Below, piece after piece: positions 22,190 through 33,310 of a stretch of 64,000 bases of DNA; the stretch's first letter is position 1, and every line of letters begins with the position of its first letter. This DNA comes from Areca catechu (taxonomy: Eukaryota; Streptophyta; Magnoliopsida; Arecales; Arecaceae). The notes below the pieces were generated by a model, which saw nothing but the letters and a program-made list of their open reading frames with translations, had not been told where the DNA came from and did not search any database. Position numbers and translations under genes: made by a program. Location: positions 183,680,526-183,744,525 of the forward strand of contig CM038039.1 in NCBI GenBank assembly GCA_021397845.1, given 5' to 3'.

Positions 22190-23863
22190 GGGTTAGCATT
22201 CAAAATGGTTCCTTTTGGAACCCACACTTTACCAAAAGACATGATTTTTCTAAAATTACATTGATATGATTTATGACCTAATTTTTTGCAAGTAAAATAG
22301 GTAATGCTAGATGATGTAGGTACAAAAAAGTTTTTGAAATACTTTTGTTGCTTTAGAGGTTTATATCCTAAACCTGCCTTATTGAAAACTGCTATTTGAT
22401 TGTTTAAAAGTAAATTCAGCTTTTCTGAGCTATAAGTAAATTTGTCAACAAAAGGTTTAATTTTTCAAGTTCATTTTTGTATTTATCATTTTCAAGTTCT
22501 AAATCCTTGTTTTTCTTTATAAGATCATTGTTAGAAACAACATTTTTAGGTCTTTTTAAAACTTCATTTTCCATAGCCAAAGCATTATTTTTCTTTTCCA
22601 AAACATCTAGTTTAGTTTTCAAAGAACTAACATCATTAAGTAAAGAATTGTTTTCTAAGGAGAAACTATTTATATGCTTTTTCAATTTCTTATTTTCTAA
22701 TAAAACTATTTTATAATCATGCATAAGCTATTCAAAAGCATTTCTAAGTTCATCGAAAGTAAAATCAATTTCAGAGTCAGAACATACCTCTTCATTATCT
22801 TGATGTGCCATGAAGCAGAGATTTGCAATTTTAGTCTGCTCTTCTTCTGAACTGGAGTCTTCACTGTCACTCTAAGTGGCCATCATTGCTTTCTTCCTTT
22901 GTTTTTTTCTTGATTTCTGGAGGAGAGGACAATCAAATTTGTAGTGCCTGGGCTTCTTGCACTTGAAGCAAGTAGGTATTTCCTTCTCCTTTTTCTTTTC
23001 TTTCTCTTTCTCTTTTTCTTTACCTTTATCTTTGGATTGATATTTCTTCTTGTAGAGAAACTTCCTCCTCTTCATAAATCTTCTAAACTTTCTTTCAAGG
23101 AGGGCTTTTTCACCTTCTTCTTCTTCTTCTTCGTTTTCGAACTCATCAATCGAGGATTCTTCTTGAATATTTGACTTGAAAGTAATCCCCTTTTTATTCT
23201 TATCAAGGTCCATAAAGTTGAGCTCATAAGTCATGAGCGATCCCACTAGTTGCTCAAGAGATAACTTGTCCACATCCTTTGCTTCTTGAATTGCGGTCAC
23301 CTTTGGACCCACGACATTGGAAGTGACCTAAGAATTTTATTCACAATATCAGCATTAGATATGACTTTACCAAGACTTCTCATAGCATTTACAATATTTG
23401 TAAAACGTGTATACATATTAGTAATAGATTCATTTGGTTCCATCCGGAACATCTCATATGTGTGCACTAACATATTGACCTTAGTATTCTTCACTTGATC
23501 GGTACCCTCATGGATAACTTAAAGCGTGTCCCATATTTCTTTGACAGACATGCATATAGATATCCTATTAAACTCACTAGGATCTAATGCACAATACAAG
23601 AGATTCATTGCCTTAGCATTGATCTCAGATTGTTTAATGCCATTTTCATCCCAATCCTCTTCAGGTTTTGGGATGGAAACACCATTAACCACTACCAAAG
23701 GAATATGAGGACCCTTATCAACTACTCTCCATAAATTGTAATCTATAGAATGCATATAAATTCTCATCCTAGTTTTCTAATAAGTATAATTTATTTCATT
23801 GAAAAATGGAGGTCTATTTGAGGCTTGTCCCTCAACTACACTAGTACCTATTGGGGCTGCCAT
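22190..23863 (-). pseudogene. Gag of copia A, with two zinc knuckles and a coiled coil
   Basis: Starts at the ATG ending at 23863 (MAAPIG). Domains: capsid-like segment 23767-23297 (DYNLWRVVDKGP, LDPSEFNRI, EIWDTL), a Lys/Glu-rich stretch, a first CCHC knuckle CFKCKKPRHYKFDC near 22970-22930, a long coiled coil 22724-22416 rich in Leu, Asn and Lys, and a second knuckle near 22310-22270 that reads YFTCKKLGHKSYQC with the first Cys replaced by Tyr. Stops near 23778, 23519 and 23297 break it. A long gag of this kind is usual in Sireviruses. Confidence 0.8.
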
Positions 23864-23903
23864 AGATCTTTACTCAGGACGGTAAAGCCTATATACTGAG
23901 AAC

Positions 23904-23918
23904 AGGGCTATGATACCA
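23904..23918 (-). other. Primer binding site of copia A
   Basis: The minus strand reads TGGTATCATAGCCC, two bases from the LTR end at 23921. It is the tRNA-iMet type with one change from TGGTATCAGAGC. Confidence 0.85.
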
Positions 23919-23920
23919 CT

Positions 23921-24363
23921 TGTTACCCAGAAAGCAACCCAAGAGGGGGGGTGAATTGGGTTTCTAAAAATTTAAAGCTAAGCTTAATATCACAAGCTAC
24001 AAACTTTACAAAACAAGATATGTAATTCAATTAAACAAGGTACTATGATTTGAATGCAATGCTCTAAAGTAATAGTGCCGCGAAAATTAAAAGCAATGAG
24101 CAAAAATATAAAGAGCAAGGAGGGAGAGATCAAGCAATCACAAACACCACAAGCTATAGTGGTTCGGTGCCAACAATGCACCTACATCCACTCCCCAAGA
24201 TACCCTTGGAAATTCACTATAATCTCAAGATTACAACCGATTAGTTTTCTGGGCTAACTAATCAAAACTTGACTTGTTTTTACAAGGTTCACAAGTCAAA
24301 CCTCACTTAGTTTTACGGGCTAACCAAGAACCTAATTGGTTTTCACAAGGCTAACCAACAACC
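23921..24363 (-). repeat. 5' LTR of copia A, inner piece
   Basis: Starts TGTTACCCAG on the plus strand and aligns with 12013-12500. It ends at the CAACC duplication (24359-24363) of element D. The other piece is 31262-32438, giving an LTR of about 1.6 kb. Confidence 0.85.
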
Positions 24364-26087
24364 TAGTGCGGGCACCAAAATCAGAAGAAGACTTCAGGGT
24401 TCCATCTGGATCTCTGATTGACCTTGCCTGAGAAAATTAGGGTTTATAATAAGGATTGACCTGATCAACCCAATTTTGAGTCTATAATTTTGTCATTTCA
24501 ATTTTTGTTGAGTCATGTTGACTCAGTCCAAGTCCAGGTCCAGGTTGGCGCCATTCCTTTTGCCATAAGGTGCCACAATTTTCTTCCATGGTCCAGCTAC
24601 AAGTGGGTGCCACACTCCCTACCACATCTCCATCCAGTGTCTTTGGTCCCCACACCATAAGAAGTAAGTTCCCCTTTTTCTTGCACCACTTGGGGGAGAA
24701 ATCCATCAAGATACCTCAATCCCAGGAGGATCCAACTTCTTTCCAGATAAACCCAAGCTAGGATGGCAAGAATTTTTCTTGAAGAGAGGATCAAGGAGGT
24801 GCCCCACAATGTTCCATAAAAATCCAAGTTATAAAAAGGAAAGAGAGCATGTCTTGGGAAGAAAATCAAGGAGGCACCCAAAAGTTTCCTAAAGTGCCAA
24901 AGCCATGAAAAGAAGAAGCCTAAACTTGTGGAGCAAAACTAGGAGGTGTCCAAAAGAGCCAAACCATGAAGGGAAAATCCTTGATTCATGGAGAGATACT
25001 AGGAGACACCCCCATAACCTGCCATTTGGAGCTGATTTTCAAGTTTTCTTGGAGTTTTTGGGCCGCTCACTCATGGAAGAAGTCTTGGTTGGCCAAGGGA
25101 TGAGAATTTGATGCCTAAAGTGTAGATTAGTCCTATTAGTCCCACATGGGAACTTGTATGGTTTTGATTTTTCTTATAGGTCTATATATTAGACCCCTTT
25201 TGTAACTTGAACTTATCTTATGAAATCTTATGAATGAATCCCTTGTTTTTTAGCAAAGTCTTGTTCTTCTGCACTTATTCTGAGTATTGAGCTCCGTGAG
25301 GGAGTAAATCCAGGTTTCCTAGGAACCTTGAGGAGGTGTGAGATCTCCAACCCCAAAACCCTAGCTTAGTCCACCCATCTCTACTCCACCACCACCAAAC
25401 CCTAGCCTCTACACCATCTCCAAGGTTCTTCTTCCAAAGGGTGGCCGACCACCAGGACCCTAGTCCAGCCTTCTTCAAGTCTGCTACCACTGCTTCAGAG
25501 TCCATCCAGCAGATCCAGGAAAAGAAGTCCCAAATCCGCAGCCTAGGAGTTCCAGATCAGCTGAAGACCTTCATATCCCATCATTTCTTCTACTCGGGTA
25601 ACTCTCTTCCCTGAGTCTCTTGTTCCTAACCTTGTTCTTTTTCTCTCCAGGATCCAGGGTTCAAGAAGAGGCCAACTTTGCCAAGGACCATTATCGGAGG
25701 ATCCATTGCGACGATACCTTAACTCTCGGGATCCAATAATCTGCTCGAGAGAGTCTTTTTCCACCAAATGGAGAGATATCACTGCTAGGTAACAAGAACC
25801 TTCCCTTCTCACTTTGTCTGTTTCGTTGAAACTCAGAGCAAACCCTAGATCTGGGGGTTTCTCAATCTTCAGCGATGCTACTTCTGAGTTACTCTGATAA
25901 TCCACTCCTTTTAATTGTACTTTCTGTCATTTCTTTGTTTCTTTCAACATTAGTTTATCTTTCCTTTGAGTCAAAGCAGACTTTTGAAAATATATATATA
26001 AAAAAAATATATTAATTTTAATTTGCTTCCGCATTCCACATATCCATTCTGCATCATTTTTGGTATCAGAGTTTTCGTTCTGCATCA
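24364..26087 (+). repeat. 5' LTR of element D (1724 bp)
   Basis: Starts TAGTGCGGGCACCA (TG of the other copy changed to TA) and ends TTCTGCATCA. Close to 29536-31261 and, inverted, to solo LTR H. Near its end it contains an internal copy of the primer-binding sequence (26061-26071). Confidence 0.9.
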
Positions 26088-26091
26088 TTTT

Positions 26092-26103
26092 TGGTATCAG
26101 AGC
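26092..26103 (+). other. Primer binding site of element D
   Basis: TGGTATCAGAGC, perfect complement of the tRNA-iMet 3' end, four bases after the LTR. Confidence 0.9.
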
Positions 26104-26992
26104 CCTGTCTAGGATTCTTGTTTATTTGATTGTTTTCTTTTCGTTCCTTTTTACTTTTGCTGCCTGGAGTAGACTCCCTTGGCCGTCCGGTCCTAGGAAC
26201 AAGCGAGACTTAAGCCTCCTCCTCCCATTCCACGGGGGTTCCTAGGGCGTGTAGGGGTGCCGCTAGGTTATAACTTCTAGGCAGGGATTGTAAACGGGAC
26301 ACACGTTCGATTTTCTGCCAGTAACTGCCCTGTTATTCGAATTGTTTCTCCCTACAAAAAATCTTAAATTAAGTAATTCTTATTTTTCTGGAACCAGTAT
26401 AATTGAAAGTAATTTACATAAATTTTTTATGACTTATTAATTTCTGTAGATTTTCGAAGATCAATTTTACTGCTGTTCTGCTTTTTATTTTCTGCAAGCT
26501 GTTTTTTTATTTGAGTGTGCATAAATTGAATCTATCTTAAGGGCACCGAAGTTGCAACATAAGGGGAGGATTGAGACCCTCTCCTTAGCCCAAAACCACC
26601 TCTCGTGCATTCGAACCTAAGCCTTTAATCTTAAAATTAATTAGACCTAATTTGCCCTAGTGGGCTAGGGACACCAACTGGTCGGGTCTAGGCTAGTGTT
26701 GAGTCAGTTTGTCTAGTTACTCTGTGTGTGCTTTGTACTCAGTGTCTAGAATGGTGGTTCAGGGATTCTATCCCGAAGGGCTTGTGTGCTGTCCGCCTAC
26801 CTGGCCAATCACTGATTGGTGTCTAGGTTTGGCAATTAGGGACCTAACACTCCCCTTACACCTGCCTGGCTGAGTCCCGAGTTACTACAGGCTAGCTTGC
26901 CACTCTGATTGGGCATCTAGTTTGGGCTCTAGGTCTAGTTAGCCCGTAGTCATTTCAATCGAGTCTCATTTGGTGTGCTTGCTTGCATCATC
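26104..26992 (+). other. Leader of element D
   Basis: Untranslated region from primer site to gag. The block 26680-26870 is shared, inverted, with the leader of B. No coding signal. Confidence 0.6.
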
Positions 26993-27595
26993 ATGTCCAC
27001 CCGGAATGGAATACCCTACCAACCTGGTCAAACCCAACCTGATTTAAGGGCCATGATTAGAACTCTTACCAAAAGTATGATCAAATTGAGTCAGGATATG
27101 AATGAGGGTTTTGCCCAGTTTAGAGACCGAGCCCAGGGACTTGAGAAACGTAGACATCAAAATTGGACCCCTGATCCAAAATTTAATAGGCCCCAACCTC
27201 ACCCATGCCAGGAGCCTAGGAGGACCTTATACCATGATCCCGAGCATAACCCTAGGAAGCCTAACCATAATATCTATAGTGTGGATCGTTTTTATGAGAG
27301 GTCCTTACAATATTCTAGACCAGTCACTCAACAACCCAAGTCTTCTAGATTAAACTATTTAGATCCACACCCATGCCCAAGTAAGGTCTCTACTAGCTTG
27401 AAACCCAGTGTGACCCAGGTTCCTATATCGCAAGAATGTTGGTTTTGTGGAGAAAGAGGCCATAAAACTAGTCAGTGCTCATGCATAGGACTGGCTTGTG
27501 CACAGCTAAGTGGTAAGAATCCTAAGGATGACATTAATGAGGGAGAACCCAAGCCTACCAATGAGGAAGAAAGGTTAGGTATGACAAGCCCATAA
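26993..27595 (+). pseudogene. Short gag of element D
   Basis: 200 codons from the ATG at 26993 (MSTRNGIPYQPGQ). The N-terminal segment is shared with B and C. It is followed by a Pro/Arg/His-rich stretch and a perfect CCHC zinc knuckle, CWFCGERGHKTSQC, at residues 149-162. The capsid domain that B and C have between these parts is missing, so this protein could bind RNA but is unlikely to build a particle. The start at 26993 is chosen over the upstream in-frame codon because it matches the MSTRSG start of the relatives. Confidence 0.7.
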
Positions 27596-28530
27596 TCAGT
27601 TGACCCGATTACCACTGACCCGAAACCCATTGAAGATGGCATCGAGGAAGTATATGATGCTGGTTTGAGTCTAGTTGATGAATATGAGGGGGAAGAACTT
27701 GAAGAATGTGACATCGATACTATTGGTTCCTTACCTGAGGAGACCTTGGAAAGCAACCAAGTGGTAGGACCTAGTTCAGAAATTCAAGAGATTTGTGAGA
27801 ACCAGGTTCCTTTAGTCAAATACCCCTAGGAAGAACTCATAGTGTTAGCCCGAGCTATCAGTTCGTACCCTCTAATGACAGTCATTCCCCAAGTACCAAT
27901 TGAAGATCTTTGCACTGAACTGTTTAAGTTTGCCCACCCTATGGTAGATCCTCTTCTTAGGATGACTGAATCAAGCCTCTTACAATTGAACCTTGTCCCA
28001 TGCCCAGCGACTAAGGTCTCTCCCGTAATCTCAGTTGAACATCCTTTTCTTGAGCGGATTGATTCACGCAGTCCTGTAGAAGTTCTCCTTATGGCCTCAG
28101 ACCCCTTCCTTCGCATGACTGACCTACCCTTCTATAGAGTATACCTTTCCTCACCCACAGGTCCAATTTCAAGTCTTGAGGTCATCATCCATAGGCCCTT
28201 CCATGAATCATTCTCTAATCCATTTCTTGAGAAAGTGGATCATTATTTGCTTAGAGAACAAACCTTAACTGTTGCAATCACATGTCCTAGGCTACTCCCC
28301 GAACCATCTCTTGATCCATTCCTAGGAGCAGCAAACTTTTCCTTTCGTAAGGATGACTAGTTGACACTCATAGATCACCATTCAAACCTTCAGGTCACCA
28401 CCTTTAGTCAGCAGGTAATTCGAGACTCCACCTCATATTTCCTTCCTTTCTCTAGGACTTCCCATGCTTCTTACACCATCCAAGTATACTTTGTTGAAGT
28501 CTTTAGAGTGAACTACGTGTCAGAACCTAT
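27596..28530 (+). other. Unrecognised ORF-bearing segment between gag and integrase in element D
   Basis: An acidic stretch continues the gag frame after its TAA (VDEYEGEELEECD, near 27680). Then a frame of 172 codons (27842-28360) carries a recurring motif of the type P-(F/L)-L-(R/E)-(M/R/K)-(T/I/V)-(E/D): PLLRMTE, PFLERID, PFLRMTD and PFLEKVD. I know no retroviral domain like it. It stands where protease, RT and RNase H should be. It may be a captured sequence, a diverged relic, or an ORF kept by the element. Confidence 0.45.
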
Positions 28531-28534
28531 TAGG

Positions 28535-29449
28535 TTTGCTACCTACTTCTGGAAAACCTTATGGCACCTACTAGGCACCCATGATAAGTTTTCATGCTCT
28601 GCATGCCATCCTCCAACCCAAGGTCAAACCTAGAGAGCCTTAGTTTGTTAGGTTTAGACCTAGGGTTCCTTTGAATAAAGTCCATTCTTTAGGAATGCGT
28701 CGTCAGTCGAGTTTAGGACATTGACTCAGATTTTGGTTGAGTGAGAATAACAAGAATTGGGATTTGTATTTACCCAGGGCTGAATTTGCATATAATGACT
28801 CGGTCAATAGGTCTATAGGTAAAAGCCCTTTTGAGATTGTTCATGGGTACAAGCCTCACACACCACTTGACCTAGTTCCTTTACCAGTCCACACACGAGT
28901 CTCCGAGTCTGCTGAAACTTTGCACAGCATGTAAAGAACTTGCATAAAGAAATTCATGCCAAAACAACTTTAAGTAATGAAACTTATAAGAAGTTGGCTG
29001 ATTCTCAAAGGCGAGTCAAAACTTTTGTTGAGGGAGACTATGTAATGATTAGGTTAAGGCCTGAGCGGTTTCCTCCTGGAACCATTAGAAAGCTACATGC
29101 TAGAGGAGTTGGACCATTTAGAGTGATGAAGAGAGTGGGACCCAATGCTTATGTGCTTGAGTTGCCTCCAGAGCTAGGCATTAGCTCCACTTTCAACATT
29201 ACAGACATAGTAGAGTACAGGGAGCTAGCTGTGATTCCCAGTGAGCCTTTTGAACCTAATCCTGTTATTGAGAGTGATCCCGACCCTATGTGTCCACCAA
29301 CAAACTGGCATGTGAGGAAAGAGCAGATTGAAAAGATCTTGGATGATCAGATTATCTCTACTCGTTATCGAGGATACCAAAGATACCTGGTCCGCTGGCA
29401 AGGAAGGCCAGATTCTGATGACTCTTGGATCTCCCGAGAAGAATTATAA
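28535..29449 (+). pseudogene. C-terminal half of integrase with chromodomain-like tail, element D
   Basis: Begins inside the catalytic core (KTLWHLLGT, decayed). Then comes WDLYLPRAEFAYNDSVN near 28755-28805, the post-core block FEIVHGYKPHTPLDLVPLP, and a clean frame 28940-29449 with the integrase barrel (GDYVMIRLRPERFP, KLHARGVGPFRVMK). The tail NWHVRKEQIEKILD...YLVRWQGRPDSDDSW is chromodomain-like. Chromodomains steer chromovirus insertion toward chromatin marks. The catalytic Asp residues and the part with the Glu are missing or scrambled, so no integration activity is expected. Confidence 0.8.
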
Positions 29450-29518
29450 GAATTGGACCGAGACCTCTTGGAGAGATACCAGAGCTAGCTTGATCCATAC
29501 TCGATAGGGTCGAGTTCC

Positions 29519-29535
29519 TCCCACCCCGGGAGAAT
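29519..29535 (+). other. Polypurine tract of element D
   Basis: A CCCCGGGAGAAT stretch directly before the 3' LTR start TGGTGCGG. Weakly purine-rich but in the right place. Confidence 0.55.
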
Positions 29536-31261
29536 TGGTGCGGGCACCATAATCAGAAGAAGACTTCAGGGTTCCATCTGGATCTCTGATTGATCTTGCC
29601 CGAGAAAATTAGGGTTTGTAATAAGGATTGACTTGATCAACCCAATTTTGAGTCTGTAATTTTGTCATTTCAATTTTTGTTGAGTCATGTTGACTCAGTC
29701 CAAGTCCAGGTCCAGGTTGGCGCCATTTTATTTGCCATAGGGTGCCACATTTTTCTTCCATGGTCCAGCTACAAGTGGGTGCCACACTCCCTACCACATC
29801 TCCATCTAGTGTCTTTGGTCCCCACACCATAAGAAGTAAGTTCCCCTTTTTCTTGCACCACTTGGGGGAGAAATCCATCAAGATACCTCAATCCAAGGAG
29901 GAGCCAACTTCTTTCCAGATAAACCCAAGCCAGGATGGCAATAATTTTTCTTGAAAAGAGGATCAAGGAGGTGCCCTACAATGTTCCATAAAAATCCAAG
30001 TTATAAAAGGAAAGAGAGCATGTCTTGGGAAGAAAATCAAGGAGGCACCCAAAAGTTTCCTAAAGTGCCAAAGCCATGAAAAGAAGAAGCCTAAACTTGT
30101 GGAGCAAGACTAGGAGGTGTCCAAAAGAGCCAAACCATGAAGGGAAAATCCTTAATTCATGGAGAGATACTAGGAGACACCCCCATAACCTGCCATTTGG
30201 AGCTGATTTTCAAGTTTTCTTGTAGTTTTGGGCCGCTCACTCATGGAAGGAGTCTTGGTCGGCCAAGGGAAGAGAATTTGATGCATAAAGTGTAGATTAG
30301 TCCTATTAGTCTCACATGGGAACTTGTATGGTTTTGATTTTTCTTATAGGTTTATATATTAGACCCCTTTTGTAACTTGAACTTATCTTATGAAATCTTA
30401 TGAATGAAATCCCTTGCTTTTGAGCAAAGTCTTGTTCTTCTGCACTTATTATGAGTGTTGAGCTCCGTGAGGGAGTAAATCCGGGTTCTCTAGAAACCTT
30501 GAGGAGGTGTGAGATCTCCAACCCCAAAACCCTAGCTTAGTCCACCCATCTCTACTCCACCACCACCAAACCCTAGCCTCTACACCATCTCCAAGGTTCT
30601 TCTTCCAAAGGGTGGCCGACCACCAGGACCCCAGTCCAGCCTTCTTCAAGTCAGCTACCACTGCTTCAGAGTCCATCCAGCAGATCCAGGAGAAGAAGCC
30701 CAAATCCGCAGCCTAGGAGTTCCAGATCAGCTGAAGACCTTCAGATCCCATCCTTTCTTCTACTCGGGTAACTCTATTCCCTGAGTCTCTCATTCCTAAC
30801 CTTGTTCTTCTTATCTCCAGGATCCAGGGTTCAAGAAGAGGCCAACTTTACCAAGGACCATTATCGGAGGATCCATTGCGAGGATACCTTGACTCCCTGG
30901 ATCCAATAATCTGCTCGAGAGAGTCTTTTTCCACCAAATGGAGAGATATCACTACTAGGTAACAAGAACCTTCCCTTCTCACTTTGTCTGTTTCGTTGAA
31001 ACTCAGAGCAAACCCTAGATCTGGGGGTTTCTCAATCCCCAGCGATCCTATTTCTGAGTTACTCTGATAATCCGCTCCTTTTAATTGTGCTTTCTGTCAT
31101 TTCTCAGTTTCTTTCAATATTAGTTTATCTTTCCTTTGAGTCAAAGCCGACTTCTGAAAATATATATATATATATATAAAATACATTAATTTTAATTTGC
31201 TTCCGCATTCCACATATCCATTCTGCATCATTTTTGGTATCAAAGTTTTCGTTTTGCATCA
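29536..31261 (+). repeat. 3' LTR of element D (1726 bp)
   Basis: TGGTGCGGGCACCA...TTTTGCATCA, followed by CAACC at 31262. Carries the internal primer-site copy at 31235-31245 (one change) and a longer TA microsatellite (about 31161-31178) than the 5' LTR. Confidence 0.9.
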
Positions 31262-32438
31262 CAACCTCCCTTGGTTTTCCGGGCTAACAAACAACCTTAA
31301 TGATTTTGCGGGCTAACCACCAACCTAATTGGTTTTCCAAGGCTTACCAATAACCTTTCTTGGTTTTGCAATAGGCTAACCAAGACCCTTACAAGATATG
31401 AAGTTTAGAAACAAAGAACCAATGTAAGCTTTCAAAAAAAAAGCAAATAAGTCGATGTAGCTCGATGTAGTGCTGCTTTGCTCTTATTGAAGCCTTTTGA
31501 ATGCCTAAGTATGAATGATCTTCAATGCTCTTGATGGCTTTGAATGCTTGGAGGCTTCTTTTAGCTTGAGAGTGGTTGAAACTTGAATGAATAGGAGTTA
31601 TGGCTCTTCTCTCTTCTTTTCTCTTCAAACTCTTAATGGTATTCAATATTTTTATGTTTAGATTTGATTTGAACCATATAAATACCCTCCCAAGGCCTTA
31701 AAATCAAAATCTAGCTGTTACACTTAAAAAACTAGCCGTTGGAGGCATTTGGGATGAGTTCTGTATTTGAAAAAACTAGCCGTTACTGTTGCCAGAACTT
31801 CATGTGTCCTTAGTTGAGTCAACACATAAGGTCGACACATGTTCTTCTTAAGTCGACACTTAGTTCAAAATGGTCCATTCAGATTCTCTAGAAATCTCAG
31901 TTGAGTCGACACATTCTCAGTTGAGTCGACACATTGAGTCGACACTTTGAATCCATGTGTTGACACTTTAACTGTTCCTTCACCTTCTGCAAGTTCTGTG
32001 GCTTGAAAGTCTCGGACGATGTGTTGATCCATGTGTTGACACTTTAAGTCGACACATAAGGTCCATGTGTCGATCTTGATCTGTGCCATTTAAAATGTTG
32101 TAGCGTACCGGCCTGAGTCGATACCTCATCTTCATGTGTCGACACTTCATGTCATGTGTCGACACCTTGAGTCAACACATCTTTGAAAAATCACAAAAGA
32201 TGCTGATTTTGAGCTGGAACAAGTTTCCATTTGGCTTTCTTATCCATTCAACCATCTCTTGAGTGTCCAAGTCTTGTTTTATGTAATCTTATCATTCAAA
32301 TTTGGTTCTTTAACATAATTGGACTTCTTCAAATTTGTGAGCATTCTTTCAATGAAAACACACTTAAAACAAATCATTAGTCCTCAATTTATACTTAACT
32401 ATTTTGCTTATCATCAAAATCAATTAGTGGAGTCAATA
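31262..32438 (-). repeat. 5' LTR of copia A, outer piece (U3)
   Basis: Continues the LTR after D. Plus-strand end is GGAGTCAATA next to the GTTAG duplication; on the minus strand the LTR starts TATTGACTCC, so the expected TG has become TA. It contains GGCTAACCA-type reiterations (31270-31385) and the GTCGACAC repeat patch. Confidence 0.8.
31804..32166. promoter_or_regulatory. GTCGACAC repeat patch in U3 of copia A
   Basis: At least eight exact GTCGACAC motifs and several one-base variants, many inside longer GTGTCGACAC palindromes, unevenly spaced. On the minus strand the patch lies roughly 270-635 bases into the LTR, where a U3 promoter is expected. Palindromes in the LTR are reported for Sireviruses. 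Regulatory role inferred. Confidence 0.6.
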
Positions 32439-32539
32439 GTTAGATAATTGATGGTGGGTTTGGGCATGATGTGGATAGGTGGAGAAGCTTGGTAGGTGCT
32501 CTGGAAAAATCTAGGTACAAAATTTTCTACATGCAAGAG

Positions 32540-32772
32540 CTTATTCAATAGGACATAAAAAAATTCTAGAAAGGTGATTTCAAAAATCTATAAGTTGGAG
32601 AAGATGCTCCTAGATGTTGGTCTTTTAGGAATAAAAATAAGAAATGATTTGTACATGGGGTTAGAGATTTATAGAGGTTGAAAATTTGCTAGCATAGAAA
32701 TCCAAGAATAGGATGTGAAGAAGAATGAAGAGCGAAGATGGGCCTCACACCCTTCCTTATGGGCACTATAGG
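32540..32772. repeat. Dispersed repeat, copy 2
   Basis: Direct-orientation match to 1016-1248. It stands 100 bases to the right of copia A, in sequence that was continuous with 12012 before that insertion. Confidence 0.65.
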
Positions 32773-32849
32773 TTGGTCTCCGGGAAGGGGTATCCATAAA
32801 AAAGCTTTGCTAGGGACATCCTTGGTGAAGGCACTTCGATGCTCAATTA

Positions 32850-33310
32850 TAGCCGAATGCTTCCTAAGCAGTCGATGGGGCTTACTGATACTTTCAGGCA
32901 TAGGAGTTGGCCTTTGTCGGTATCCGCCTGAGGGCATGTAACCGAATGCTCCCTGAGCAGCCGGTAAGGTTTGCTAATGCCTTCGAGCATAGAAGTTGGC
33001 CTCTGCCGAGATCCATCAAGGACATGTGGCTGAATGCTTCCTGAGCGGTTGGCAAATCGCTGATGCTTTCGGACATAGGAATTGGCTCTTGCCAACATTC
33101 GCTCGAGGGCCTGCGGTTGAATACTCCTTGAGCGGTCGGCGAGGCTCGCTGATACCTTCGAGCATCGGGGTTGGCCTCTGCCGAGATCCTTTTGAGGGCA
33201 TATGGTCGAACGCTCCCTTAGTGATTGGCGAAACTCGTTGATACCTTCGGGAATAGTTGGCCTCTATTGACATCTGCTCGAGGGTCTATAGCCAAATAAT
33301 TTCTAAGTGG
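32850..33310. repeat. Tandem array, about 88-bp unit, about five copies
   Basis: Successive units share GAATGCTCCCTGAGC, CTGATGCCTTCGAGCAT and GTTGGCCTCTGCCGAGATCC-type blocks with 10-20% visible variation. Open frames on both strands here are by-products of the array. Possibly part of an unrecognised LTR. Confidence 0.7.

Larger units (their letters stand above)
24364..31261 (+). mobile_element. Non-autonomous Ty3/gypsy element D
   Basis: A 6.9-kb plus-strand element inserted in the 5' LTR of copia A with duplication CAACC (24359-24363 and 31262-31266). Order: 5' LTR 24364-26087, primer site 26092, leader, short gag 26993-27595, an unrecognised segment to about 28530, C-terminal half of integrase to 29449, polypurine tract, and 3' LTR 29536-31261. 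Capsid core, protease, RT and RNase H are absent. The LTRs differ at few positions, so it is young. The gag N-terminus and chromodomain-like integrase tail place it with the chromoviruses. Confidence 0.85.
12013..32438 (-). mobile_element. Ty1/copia element A (Sirevirus-like), with two nested elements
   Basis: Minus strand: 5' LTR (32438-31262 plus 24363-23921), primer site (23918-23904), gag (23863-22200), protease (about 22110), integrase, RT and RNase H (to 19024), an extra ORF (18559-17431) and a 3' LTR piece (12500-12013). Gag-PR-IN-RT-RH is copia order. The extra ORF after pol and the long gag are typical of Sireviruses. Gypsy D interrupts the 5' LTR. Tat fragment F occupies the 3' LTR, and the rest of that LTR, the polypurine tract and part of the extra ORF are missing. 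Stops and frameshifts are moderate in number. Confidence 0.85.

Noticed and set aside
1016..32772. Dispersed repeats as the LTR pair of gypsy A
   Set aside because: The position of the repeat relative to the primer site and polypurine tract would require similarity at 298-1015 and 1249-1840 with the right-hand side, which I do not see.
32850..33310. Possible CRISPR array
   Set aside because: Units are contiguous and diverged along their whole length, without spacers; the DNA is plant nuclear.
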